Assembly (NCBI RefSeq): GCF_002723915.1
Contig: NZ_BEWL01000001.1
Coordinates: forward strand, 496,001-560,000
Source: Gluconobacter albidus
GTDB taxonomy: Bacteria > Pseudomonadota > Alphaproteobacteria > Acetobacterales > Acetobacteraceae
Direction: 5' to 3'
DNA length: 64,000 bases
Part shown: positions 35,712 through 44,619 of the stretch, one piece after another
How the letters are laid out: every line of letters begins with the position of its first letter
Position numbering within the stretch: the stretch's first letter is position 1
Notes under the pieces: generated by a model
What the model was told of the DNA's origin: nothing
The model's input: only the letters and a program-made list of their open reading frames with translations
Database searches by the model: none
Made by a program: the position numbers and the translations under genes

Positions 35712-36755
35712 ATGACCGACCTCTCTCCGAACCGCCAGGCTGCCACGATCGGATGGCAGACTGTCTCCCCGGGTATGACCGCCGCGATCGGGGGCACGCC
35801 CCTCATCCGCCTTGAACGCGCTTCCCAGGAAACCGGCTGCAATATCTACGGCAAGGCCGAGTTCATGAACCCCGGCGGCTCCGTGAAGGACCGCGCCGCT
35901 CTTGCGATCATCAATGATGCCCTGAAAAGCGGCGCCCTGAAACCCGGCGGCACGGTCGTTGAGGGAACGGCCGGCAATACGGGAATCGGCCTGACGCTGG
36001 TCGCCCATGCGGTGGGCTGCAAGGCCGTGATCGTCGTGCCGGAAACACAGAGCCGTGAGAAGCTGGACTTCCTGCGCATGATCGGCGCGGATCTGCGTCT
36101 TGTCCCCGCCAAGCCCTATCGCGATCCGGGCAACTATGTGCATGTCTCGCGCCGTCTCGCCGAAGAAATCGGCGGGTTCTGGGCCAACCAGTTTGACAAC
36201 ACCGCCAACCGTGAAGGCCACCGCGCCACCACGGCCCGAGAGATCTGGGAACAGACGGACGGAAAAATTGACGCCTTCACCTGTGCCTGCGGCACGGGTG
36301 GCACGCTGGCCGGAATCGCGCTGGGCCTGCGCGATCAGGCTGCAGCAGCCGGAAAGGCCGCACCGCGCGTCGTTCTCGCCGATCCGGAAGGCTCCGCCCT
36401 TTACGGCTGGGTGAAGTCCAATGACCTTACCGCCACCGGAAATTCGATCACCGAAGGAATCGGTCAGGGCCGCGTGACCGCCAATCTGGAAGGCTCGGCC
36501 CCCGATGACGCAGAACGCATTCCTGACGCCGAGGCACTGGAGCAGATTTTCTCGCTGACATCGAACGAAGGTCTCTCGGTCGGCGGCTCATCCGGCATCA
36601 ATGTCGCTGCCGCAATCCGGACCGCACGTCGCCTTGGACCCGGACATACGATTGTTACAATTCTGTGCGACGGTGGTGCCCGATATCAGTCCAAGCTGTT
36701 CAACCCGGAGTTCCTGCGTGCGAAAAACCTGCCTGTCCCGCCCTGGTTGGCCTGA
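35712..36755 (+). CDS. cysK: Cysteine synthase A
   Basis: A 347-residue PLP enzyme that makes cysteine from O-acetylserine and sulfide. NPGGSVKDRAA contains the PLP Lys59, EGTAGNTGIGL binds the phosphate or substrate, and TCACGTGGTLAG and GGSSGINVAAA are also family-typical. It is somewhat longer than classical CysK at both ends; a cystathionine-synthase-type activity cannot be excluded. GGAG lies seven bases before the ATG. It is divergent from the rhodanese gene. Confidence 0.92.
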   Translation: MTDLSPNRQAATIGWQTVSPGMTAAIGGTPLIRLERASQETGCNIYGKAEFMNPGGSVKDRAALAIINDALKSGALKPGGTVVEGTAGNTGIGLTLVAHAVGCKAVIVVPETQSREKLDFLRMIGADLRLVPAKPYRDPGNYVHVSRRLAEEIGGFWANQFDNTANREGHRATTAREIWEQTDGKIDAFTCACGTGGTLAGIALGLRDQAAAAGKAAPRVVLADPEGSALYGWVKSNDLTATGNSITEGIGQGRVTANLEGSAPDDAERIPDAEALEQIFSLTSNEGLSVGGSSGINVAAAIRTARRLGPGHTIVTILCDGGARYQSKLFNPEFLRAKNLPVPPWLA

Positions 36756-36765
36756 CCTCGCCTCC

Positions 36766-36791
36766 GTGTCGCCCCTCGTCCGGGGCGACAC
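36766..36791 (+). terminator. Strong hairpin after cysK
   Basis: A perfect 10-bp stem (GTGTCGCCCC with GGGGCGACAC) and 6-base loop, ten bases after the cysK stop and 46 bases before the response regulator. There is no U-tract, so termination would be Rho-assisted or the hairpin may only protect the mRNA end. Confidence 0.5.
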
Positions 36792-36836
36792 CAGCAGTCC
36801 GAACGCGGTCACAGCATTCCTGAAAGGCCTCTGGTC

Positions 36837-37562
36837 ATGAGCACGGAAACACTGCCCCATCTTCTGGTCGTGGATGATGACCGCGAAATCCGCGAACTGC
36901 TGAGCCAGTTCCTCGAGCGCAATCATTTCCGCGTGACGGCTGCCCGTGACGCCCGCGAAGCCCGCAAAGCCTGGGCGAACGGCCATTACCAGCTCGTGGT
37001 GCTGGACCTGATGCTGCCCGGCGAAAGCGGCCTTGAAGTCGCACGCTGGCTGCGCACGCAGGACAATGTCCCCATCATCATGCTCACCGCCATGAGCGAC
37101 GAGACCGACCGGATCATCGGCCTCGAATTTGGCGCGGATGATTACGTCGCCAAGCCCTTCAACCCGCGCGAACTTCTGGCCCGGATCCGCGCGGTCCTGC
37201 GCCGGACGAGCGATGTCGAAGACAAGCGGCAGGTTGCCGATACCCGCAAGATCCATTTCGCAGGCTGGTGCCTCGATCCCGTCCGTCGTCGCCTGCTGAA
37301 CCCGGACGGTGCGGAAGTCTCCCTCACGGGTGGCGAGTACGACCTGCTGATGGCCCTGCTTGAGCGCGCCAACCGCGTTCTGACGCGCGACATGCTGCTG
37401 GAACTGCTCCGTGGCCGTCAGGCCGGCCCGTTCGACCGCGCCATCGACGTCGCGGTCAGCCGCCTGCGTCGCAAGCTCGAAGATGACGGCCGCAACGCTC
37501 AGGTCATCAAGACGGTGCGCGGCGGTGGCTATGTCCTCGCCGCGGAAGTCGAGCGTCTCTGA
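36837..37562 (+). CDS. OmpR-family response regulator
   Basis: A 241-residue regulator with receiver (phosphoacceptor Asp57 in VVLDLMLPG, Lys in DDYVAKPFNP) and winged-helix DNA-binding domain (SLTGGEYDLLMALLERANRV and RAIDVAVSRLRRKLEDD). It precedes the sensor kinase by five bases and the pair are surely cotranscribed. Its target genes are unknown; the kinase insert hints at metal or envelope sensing. Confidence 0.95.
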   Translation: MSTETLPHLLVVDDDREIRELLSQFLERNHFRVTAARDAREARKAWANGHYQLVVLDLMLPGESGLEVARWLRTQDNVPIIMLTAMSDETDRIIGLEFGADDYVAKPFNPRELLARIRAVLRRTSDVEDKRQVADTRKIHFAGWCLDPVRRRLLNPDGAEVSLTGGEYDLLMALLERANRVLTRDMLLELLRGRQAGPFDRAIDVAVSRLRRKLEDDGRNAQVIKTVRGGGYVLAAEVERL

Positions 37563-37567
37563 CCGTA

Positions 37568-39193
37568 ATGCACATCCTTCCGCGATCTCTCGTCACCCGC
37601 ACCAGCCTTCTGCTGATCGTGGGGCTTGCCATCGTGGAAGCCGCCGGACTGGCCATCCATGCGCTGGACCGCTTCGATCTGGAAGAGCGCAGCCAGGTCC
37701 ATGAAGAACAGGTGCAGGTCTTTTCGATCTACCGCACGGTCGCGGAAGCCAGCCCCGCTGACCGTCACGATGCGATCGAAGACCTGCACATCCCCTCCAA
37801 CGTCACGGTCCTGCTTCTCAAGCAGCCGGACCCGTTGATTGAGGGGCATGAAATTCCCCTCCCGCCGAAAGTATCCTCCCCTTTCCTGCACCATCCGCGC
37901 GACGGCTTTCCCCAGCCCGGCATGATGGACGAAAACGGCCCCCATCCCGGTGCGGACATGCCCCCACACATGGGACCACCGGGTTTTCCCGAACCCGGCA
38001 TGAACGGGCCGGATTTCCACATGCCCCCCGGCTCTCCCGGTACGCCTTCGGGTGGCCCCATGGCGGGTCCAATGGGGAGCCCGATGGACAGCCATATGCC
38101 TCCCCCGATGGAAGGAGGCCCCCGCTTCCCAGGGAGCGTGCACCATCGCGACATGCCGCCCTTCGTACGATGGGCGCTCCTGCCTTCCTCGCTTTATCCG
38201 CGCAAGGTCCTGATTGGCCAGAAGCTGCGAACCCACTCCACCTCGATCCTCCTGCCGGACCGGGACTGCTGGATCGTCGTCCGGTTCGTCACCCCTCTGC
38301 CCAACCCGTTCGGATCGCCGACCTTCCTGATCGCGTTCCTCGTCATGTCCATTGCCGGCAGTGCGATGATCGTCTGGGCCACACGGCGCCTGATCGCACC
38401 CGTCACCACACTCGCCAATGCCGCCGAAGCACTGGGCCGGGACGTCAACACAGCGGCCCTGCCCGAAAACGGTCCCTCCGAAATCCGGCGCGCGGCCATT
38501 GCCTTCAACACGATGGCCACGCGCATCCGCCGTTTCGTGACGGACCGCACACTCATGCTGACCGCCATCGGCCATGATCTGCGTACCCCCATCACGCGCC
38601 TGAAGCTACGCGCCGAATTCATCGACGACGACGAACTGCGCAACAAGGTGCTCGCCGATCTGGACGAGATGGAAGCCATGGTCTCCGCCACGCTGGCCTT
38701 CGGACGCGACAGCGCCTCTGCCGAGCCCATCGTCACGCTGGACCTGCGCGCCCTGCTCCAGACCATCATGGACGAAGCTGCCGAAAGCCTGCCGGACAAG
38801 GCGGACGACCTGTTTTACGAACCGCCCAACGTGCCCGTCCGCATCAAGGCCCGTTCGGTCGCGCTGAAACGCGCCCTGAACAACCTGATCCTCAATGCCA
38901 TGAAATATGGCGGGAACGCGCATGTCACGCTCATTCCGGCCACCCGCCCCGGCGAGAAAGGCAATGCGGTCCGCATCCTGATCGAGGACAATGGTCCCGG
39001 CCTGCCTGAAAACGAGCTGGACCGCGTGTTCGAACCCTTCGTCCGCATCGAGAGCAGCCGCAACCGGGAGACGGGCGGAACCGGCCTTGGTCTCGCCATT
39101 GCCCGCACCATCCTGCACGGTCAGGGTGGGGATGTCCGCCTTGAAAACCGGACCGCCGGTGGCTTGCGCGTCATCGTCACGCTGGCCCCATAA
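37568..39193 (+). CDS. Sensor histidine kinase with Met/His/Pro-rich periplasmic insert
   Basis: A 541-residue membrane kinase. Helix 1 spans about 10-32, helix 2 about 252-270, with the sensor region between them in the periplasm. Residues 108-196 form a low-complexity Pro/Gly stretch with 12 Met and 8 His, such as HMGPPGF, PMAGPMGSPMDSHMPPPM. A HAMP domain (RRLIAPVTTLANAAEALGRD) precedes the HisKA domain with His336 in GHDLRTPITRLKLRAE. The HATPase part has NLILNAMKYGG, EDNGPGLP and GGTGLGLAIA. The cytoplasmic half resembles EnvZ/RstB-type kinases. The insert suggests binding of Cu(I) or Ag(I), but this is inference. Confidence 0.93.
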   Translation: MHILPRSLVTRTSLLLIVGLAIVEAAGLAIHALDRFDLEERSQVHEEQVQVFSIYRTVAEASPADRHDAIEDLHIPSNVTVLLLKQPDPLIEGHEIPLPPKVSSPFLHHPRDGFPQPGMMDENGPHPGADMPPHMGPPGFPEPGMNGPDFHMPPGSPGTPSGGPMAGPMGSPMDSHMPPPMEGGPRFPGSVHHRDMPPFVRWALLPSSLYPRKVLIGQKLRTHSTSILLPDRDCWIVVRFVTPLPNPFGSPTFLIAFLVMSIAGSAMIVWATRRLIAPVTTLANAAEALGRDVNTAALPENGPSEIRRAAIAFNTMATRIRRFVTDRTLMLTAIGHDLRTPITRLKLRAEFIDDDELRNKVLADLDEMEAMVSATLAFGRDSASAEPIVTLDLRALLQTIMDEAAESLPDKADDLFYEPPNVPVRIKARSVALKRALNNLILNAMKYGGNAHVTLIPATRPGEKGNAVRILIEDNGPGLPENELDRVFEPFVRIESSRNRETGGTGLGLAIARTILHGQGGDVRLENRTAGGLRVIVTLAP

Positions 39194-39281
39194 ACGGGGC
39201 GTGAAGACGGCCCCGCCTTGATCAATGGCCCGGCTCTGTCCATGCTAGGGGCTTCCCCATTTTTCTGATCAGGTCTTTTCC

Positions 39282-40328
39282 ATGAAACAGCGTGAACTTG
39301 GCCGCACCGGCATTGCCGTCAGCGAAATCTGCCTCGGCACCATGACCTTCGGTCAGCAGAACACCGAAACCGAGGGCCACGCCCAGCTCGACATGGCGCT
39401 GGACCACGGCATCAATTTCATCGACACCGCCGAACTCTATTCCATCCCGCCCCGCGCCGAGACACAGGGCGCGACGGAAACCATTATCGGAAGCTGGCTG
39501 AAGGCACGCGGCGGCCGTGACCGCCTCGTCATCGCCAGCAAGGTCGTCGGACGGACGGCCATGCCGTGGTTCCGCCCCGATGGCGAAGAAGCACGCCTCA
39601 CCCCGCACCAGATCCGCTATGCGCTCGAAGGCTCCCTGCGCCGCCTCGGCACCGATTACATCGACCTTTACCAGCTCCACTGGCCCGACCGGAAGGTGGG
39701 CCTGTTCGGCGCAGGGGGCACGACCTTCCGCGACCTGCCAGAAGACTCTGCCGTTCCATTCGAAGAGACACTCGGCGTGCTCGGCGATCTTGTAAATGAA
39801 GGCAAGATCCGCCACGTCGGCCTCTCCAACGAGACCGCATGGGGCGTTTCGAAATTCCTGGAAGCCTCCCGTACGGGCCTGCCGCGCGTCGCCTCCATCC
39901 AGAACGCCTATAACCTGATTAACCGGACCTTCGAAATCGGTCTTGCCGAAATGGCCCTGCACGAAAAGGTCGGACTGCTAGCGTATTCCCCGCTCGCACA
40001 GGGCTACCTGACGGGAAAGTATCTGAACGGCGCCCGCCCCGCCGGGGCCCGCACCACACTGTTTGACCGTGGCCAGCGCTACCAGAAGCCCGGCGTTGAC
40101 GATGCCATCACGGCCTATCACGCCCTGGCCCGCGAAGAAGGGATCGACCCCGTTCAGCTCGCGATTGCGTTCGTTACCTCACGCCCGTTCGTGACGTCCA
40201 ACATCATTGGCGCCACCAGCGTCGATCAGCTCCGCACCATTCTCGGCGCAACGGATGTCATCATCACGCCCGAGCTGGAAGAAAAGATCAACGCCATTCA
40301 TCAGGTCCATTCCAACCCTGCCCCCTGA
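39282..40328 (+). CDS. Aldo/keto reductase, Tas-like
   Basis: A 348-residue reductase of the Tas/YhdN branch. The tetrad is present: Asp and Tyr in FIDTAELYSIPP, Lys in IASKVVG, His in LYQLHWPD. The C-terminal GATSVDQLRTILGATD is typical. The substrate is unknown. It is not closely similar to the other reductase at 24519. No clear ribosome-binding site precedes the ATG. Confidence 0.9.
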   Translation: MKQRELGRTGIAVSEICLGTMTFGQQNTETEGHAQLDMALDHGINFIDTAELYSIPPRAETQGATETIIGSWLKARGGRDRLVIASKVVGRTAMPWFRPDGEEARLTPHQIRYALEGSLRRLGTDYIDLYQLHWPDRKVGLFGAGGTTFRDLPEDSAVPFEETLGVLGDLVNEGKIRHVGLSNETAWGVSKFLEASRTGLPRVASIQNAYNLINRTFEIGLAEMALHEKVGLLAYSPLAQGYLTGKYLNGARPAGARTTLFDRGQRYQKPGVDDAITAYHALAREEGIDPVQLAIAFVTSRPFVTSNIIGATSVDQLRTILGATDVIITPELEEKINAIHQVHSNPAP

Positions 40329-40341
40329 AGGCAGCACATCA

Positions 40342-40366
40342 GGCATCGGGAAACACTCCCGATGCC
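40342..40366. terminator. Hairpin between convergent aldo/keto reductase and rsmB
   Basis: A perfect 10-bp stem (GGCATCGGGA with TCCCGATGCC) and AACAC loop. It lacks a U-tract on both sides. Its place between two convergent stops suggests a shared, probably Rho-assisted, terminator. Confidence 0.5.
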
Positions 40367-40374
40367 GACCGGAC

Positions 40375-41721
40375 TCAGACCTTGATCAGACGCGCGGCAA
40401 AGAAGCCGTCCATGCCGCCAAGTTCGCTCCAAAGGCCCGGATGGGTGCGGAACATCCCGTCCCATGTCCGGGCAACGGCCATATCGGCCAGTTCCGCTTC
40501 CGAGAACGGATCGAACTTCCAGCCACCGCGCGCAATCGCCGCCTTGATCCGCTCCGGACCTTCTTCGTCCTGAAGCGAGCAGACGGCATAAAGCAGCACG
40601 CCACCCGGTTTAAGCATTTCATGCGCGGCGTCGATCAGCGCATCCTGACCTTCCGCCAGCGCCGTCACGTCCCGCGGGCGTTTGATCCACAACACATCAG
40701 GATGACGACGCAGCGTGCCCGTCGCGGAACAGGGCGCATCCAGAAGAACCATGTCCACCGGAGCGTCCGGGCGCCATGTCGCGGCATCCGCAATAACCGT
40801 CTTCGCCGAGAGCTTCAGCCGCGCGATATTTTCCTCAAGCCGCTTCGCCCGCGCTTCCTCACGCTCAACCGCCACAACCTGCGCACCCGCCGTCGCAAGC
40901 TGCGCCGTCTTGCCGCCCGGAGCCGCGCAGAGATCCACGACGGTTTTGCCTGCCACGTCTCCCATCAACTTCACCGGCATCGTCGCCGCGACATCCTGCG
41001 CCCAGAACGCGCCGTCCTCGAACCCTTCCAGCGCCATGATCCGCGTCCCGGCCGGATAGCGGACGGACCCTGTCGGCAGCACCTCGCCCCCCTCCGGTGC
41101 GACTGCTCCCGGACGCAGCGTCAGATCCAGCGGCGCCTCACGATGCAGGCCGCGCGAAATCGCCCGTGCCCGCTTGCCCCAGGCACTCCACAGCCAGGGC
41201 GGCACATCCAGCCGGTCCTCGTCCAGACCGTCCAGCAGCTCCTGCCCCTCACGCGAAACACGCCGCAGCACGGCATTGGCGAGCCCCGCGAACGGCGCCA
41301 GACCGCGACGGCGCAGAAGGTCCACGATTGTGCCGACAGCCGCATGAGGCGGCGTTTCAAGATGCAGCAGCTGCGCCACCCCCATCAGCAGCGCGCAACG
41401 CACAGGCTCGGGCGGCTCACGACGCAGCAGCGGCTGCAGCAGTTCGGTCATGCTGCCGAGATGACGCAGGGTCGTCGCCGCCAGACGATGGGCCGACGCG
41501 CGATCCCGCGGGTCCAGTCCCTGCCCCGCACGATCCAGCGTCGTCTCCAGCATCCGGCGATGTTCGACCACGCCGCACACGATATCGAACGCAAGGTCGC
41601 GCGTTGGGTCTGGGGCAGGACGGCGCTCGGGCGTACGGCCCCCTTGCGAACGGCGGGGGCCGCCGTTCCGGGTTCCGGAGGCCGGATTAAGGGGAGGCTT
41701 GTTGGATGGGGGCTGGGTCAT
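40375..41721 (-). CDS. rsmB: 16S rRNA (cytosine-967-C5)-methyltransferase
   Basis: A 448-residue RNA methyltransferase. Residues about 40-180 form a NusB-like RNA-binding domain (LANAVLRRVSREG). The SAM domain has VVDLCAAPGGKTAQLA (motif I), LDAPCSATGTLRRHPDV (motif IV) and YAVCSLQDEEG (motif VI); both catalytic Cys are present. The first 40 residues are basic and disordered. It is divergent from the YggS gene. Confidence 0.93.
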   Translation of the reverse strand: MTQPPSNKPPLNPASGTRNGGPRRSQGGRTPERRPAPDPTRDLAFDIVCGVVEHRRMLETTLDRAGQGLDPRDRASAHRLAATTLRHLGSMTELLQPLLRREPPEPVRCALLMGVAQLLHLETPPHAAVGTIVDLLRRRGLAPFAGLANAVLRRVSREGQELLDGLDEDRLDVPPWLWSAWGKRARAISRGLHREAPLDLTLRPGAVAPEGGEVLPTGSVRYPAGTRIMALEGFEDGAFWAQDVAATMPVKLMGDVAGKTVVDLCAAPGGKTAQLATAGAQVVAVEREEARAKRLEENIARLKLSAKTVIADAATWRPDAPVDMVLLDAPCSATGTLRRHPDVLWIKRPRDVTALAEGQDALIDAAHEMLKPGGVLLYAVCSLQDEEGPERIKAAIARGGWKFDPFSEAELADMAVARTWDGMFRTHPGLWSELGGMDGFFAARLIKV

Positions 41722-41778
41722 GACAGGCTATCGATCTCTCGCATCCTGCCGAAATCGCATCTTGCGGCCACGGACGCA

Positions 41779-42477
41779 ATGGCGTCTTCTCCCGACATGT
41801 CCGATCTTATTGCCCAAAACCTCGCCGCCATTCGTCATCGTATCGCTCAGGCCTGCGAAAAGGCCGGGCGTGCAGAGGCGGACGTGTCTCTCGTGGCCGT
41901 CAGCAAGTTCCACCCGATCGAGAGCGTCGAAGCCGCACTGAAAGCTGGCCAGCGCGTGTTCGGCGAAAACCGCGTGCAGGAAGCCGCCTCCAAATTTCCG
42001 CAGCTTCGCGACCATTTTCCGGATTTGCGCCTGCACATCATCGGCGGCCTTCAGACCAACAAGGCCCTCGAAGCCTGCCAGATCGCCGACATGATCGAGA
42101 GCCTCGACCGCCCGTCCCTGTCAGACGCCATTAAAAAAGCCGCGCAGAAAGCCGGGCGCCTCCCCGAGCTTCTCATTCAGGTCAACACCGGCGACGAACC
42201 GCAGAAATCCGGCATCCCCCGCGAAGAAGCCGATGCGTTTATCGAAACCTCCCTTAAAAAATTCGGCCCGAAAATCCGTGGTCTGATGTGCATCCCCCCC
42301 GAGAACGAAGATCCCGCATCCCATTTCCGCTTCCTGCGCAGAACGGGCGACCGCCACGGACTTCCGGTGCTCTCGATGGGCATGTCCGCCGATTTTGAAA
42401 CCGCCATTGCCGAAAACGCGACGCTCGTCCGGGTGGGAAGCGCCATTTTCGGAAGCCGTCCCGTGCCACAATCCTGA
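41779..42477 (+). CDS. YggS family PLP-binding protein
   Basis: A 232-residue member of the PLPBP (YggS/PROSC) family, which keeps free PLP in balance. VSLVAVSKFHPIESV has the PLP Lys, followed by FGENRVQEA, HIIGGLQTNK and SGIPREEADAF, with LSMGMSADFETAI and VRVGSAIFGSRP at the end. Two starts are possible (41779 or 41797); neither has a clear ribosome-binding site. Confidence 0.93.
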   Translation: MASSPDMSDLIAQNLAAIRHRIAQACEKAGRAEADVSLVAVSKFHPIESVEAALKAGQRVFGENRVQEAASKFPQLRDHFPDLRLHIIGGLQTNKALEACQIADMIESLDRPSLSDAIKKAAQKAGRLPELLIQVNTGDEPQKSGIPREEADAFIETSLKKFGPKIRGLMCIPPENEDPASHFRFLRRTGDRHGLPVLSMGMSADFETAIAENATLVRVGSAIFGSRPVPQS

Positions 42478-42591
42478 CGCACGGCTTGCGTCCGTCGCAG
42501 AAATCTTGTCATGAGGGGAAGTTGCCGTGATGTGGAGCGCGCTTGACGAGTGCTGCGACAGGAGATGACGGCACTCTACTGACGCCCGTAA

Positions 42592-44619
42592 ATGGAACCA
42601 GCAATGCCTGAACATGACGGTGACCGCGCCTCCAATTCTCCTCATGGCGTAGGGATTCCCAACGACTCCGGCGACATCGTCCAGACGATCGAGCAGGCCC
42701 GTTCGGACGGCCATACCCACGAAATCGGCGGCGAAAACGACGGCTCCAGCCACAAGCGTCCTGCAGGAATGGGCGCGCTGCTCACGGTTCTGGGCGTGGT
42801 TTATGGCGATATCGGCACAAGCCCGCTCTATGCGCTGCAATCCTCCGTCAGCATTGTCAGTTCTCCCAAGGCACCCGCACAGCCTTGGGAAATCATGGGC
42901 CTTGCCAGCCTGACGTTCTGGGCGCTGATGCTCATCGTCACCATCAAATATGTCATCCTCATCATGCGGGCAGATCATGATGGCGAAGGCGGCATCATCG
43001 CCCTCATGTCCCTCGCCCAGCGCGTCTGCAAGTCGCAGCATTTCCGATGGCTGTTCGGCCTCGTGGGCATCGCGGGCACCTGCCTGTTCTTCGGCGACAG
43101 CATAATCACTCCGGCCATTTCGGTGCTCTCGGCCGTGGAAGGCATTGAAACCGCCGTGCCCTCGGCAAGCCACATCATCATCCCGCTGGCGATGATCGTG
43201 CTGGTGGGCCTGTTCTCGGTTCAGGTGCTAGGAACCGGCAAGATCGGCAAGGCTTTTGGCCCGATCATGGTCGCATGGTTTGCGGTTCTCGCCATTCTCG
43301 GCGTCAAGGGGATCTTGCTCTACCCCCATATCCTGCTCGCCCTGTCGCCGACCTTCGCGCTCGAATTCATCATCATGCACGGCTACCTGTCGTTCATCGC
43401 ACTCGGTTCGGTCGTCCTGTCCGTCACAGGTGCGGAAGCGCTTTATGCCGATATGGGCCATTTCGGGCGCGCCCCGATCCGCAAGGCCTGGCTGTTCTTC
43501 GTCCTGCCGTCGCTGACGCTGAACTATTTCGGACAGGCCGCCCTGCTGATCCATAATCCGCATGCCCTGTCCAACCCGTTCTATCTGCTGGTGCCCCACT
43601 GGGCACAGATCCCGATGCTGATCCTTGCGACCTTCGCAACCGTGATCGCCTCGCAGGCCGGCATCTCGGGCAGCTTCTCGCTGTGCCGCCAGCTCATCCA
43701 GCTCGGCTACCTGCCCCGCACCCGCATCATGCACACCAACGCATCGGAAGAAGCGCAGATCTATCTGCCCTCCCTGAACTGGATCCTGGCCTTCGGCGCG
43801 CTGGTTCTGGTGCTGTCGTTCCGTACGTCGTCGGCCCTCGCCGCAGCCTATGGCATCGCCGTAACGGGAACATTCCTGTGCACCTGCGTGCTGGCCATGG
43901 TGGTATTCCGCCGCGTCTTCAAATGGAAGACCGCCACGGTCGCGATCGTCTTTGGCTTCTTCTTCATCGTGGACAGCATTTTCTTCTCTGCGAACGTGCT
44001 CAAGATCCCCGATGGCGGCTGGGTCCCACTCGCGATCGGCATCATCAGCACCATCATCATGACCACCTGGAAGCGCGGCCGCAGCCTCATCGCCGCCCGC
44101 CAGCAGGCGGATTCCATGCCGATGGGCTCCTTCCTTGCGCGCCTGCCGCAGTCCCGCACGATCCGTGTTCCCGGTCTGGCCGTCTTCCTGACCGCCAACC
44201 CTGACATCGTGCCGAATTCGCTGCTGCATAACCTCAAACACAACAAGGTCCTGCACGATCACATCCTGTTCGTGACGGTCCAGAACCTCGACCAGCCGGA
44301 AGCCGAGCGCGGCCACCGCGCCATCGTTCAGGAACTGGCGCCCAACATTCACCGCGTCATCGTCCGCTACGGCTTCATGGAGATGCCCAACCTGCCCCGC
44401 GCCCTGCTGGAACTGAACGCGCTCGGCGTGGCGTTCGACGCCATTCAGGCCTCCTATTTCACGTCCCATGAACTCGTCGTCCGCTCCCGCGTGCCGAAGA
44501 TGCAGCTCTGGCGCATGTGGATCTTCCTCCTGCTTCAGCGCAATGCAGCCTCCACGACCGAGTTCCTGCGCATCCCGCCTGACCGCGTGGTGGAATTCGG
44601 CGTCCGGATCGCCATTTGA
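42592..44619 (+). CDS. kup: Kup family potassium uptake protein
   Basis: A 675-residue K+/H+ symporter. GVVYGDIGTSPLYALQ opens the membrane domain of about 12 helices, which ends near residue 500. DHDGEGGIIALMSL and FFGDSIITPAISVLSAVEG are highly conserved in Kup. The C-terminal 150 residues are cytoplasmic. The first 55 residues are polar. The stop TGA overlaps the TTG start of hemW. Confidence 0.95.
   Translation: MEPAMPEHDGDRASNSPHGVGIPNDSGDIVQTIEQARSDGHTHEIGGENDGSSHKRPAGMGALLTVLGVVYGDIGTSPLYALQSSVSIVSSPKAPAQPWEIMGLASLTFWALMLIVTIKYVILIMRADHDGEGGIIALMSLAQRVCKSQHFRWLFGLVGIAGTCLFFGDSIITPAISVLSAVEGIETAVPSASHIIIPLAMIVLVGLFSVQVLGTGKIGKAFGPIMVAWFAVLAILGVKGILLYPHILLALSPTFALEFIIMHGYLSFIALGSVVLSVTGAEALYADMGHFGRAPIRKAWLFFVLPSLTLNYFGQAALLIHNPHALSNPFYLLVPHWAQIPMLILATFATVIASQAGISGSFSLCRQLIQLGYLPRTRIMHTNASEEAQIYLPSLNWILAFGALVLVLSFRTSSALAAAYGIAVTGTFLCTCVLAMVVFRRVFKWKTATVAIVFGFFFIVDSIFFSANVLKIPDGGWVPLAIGIISTIIMTTWKRGRSLIAARQQADSMPMGSFLARLPQSRTIRVPGLAVFLTANPDIVPNSLLHNLKHNKVLHDHILFVTVQNLDQPEAERGHRAIVQELAPNIHRVIVRYGFMEMPNLPRALLELNALGVAFDAIQASYFTSHELVVRSRVPKMQLWRMWIFLLLQRNAASTTEFLRIPPDRVVEFGVRIAI

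Noticed and set aside
40207-41778. Long N-terminal extension of the YggS frame
   Set aside because: It is the antisense of rsmB; YggS proteins start near 41779.
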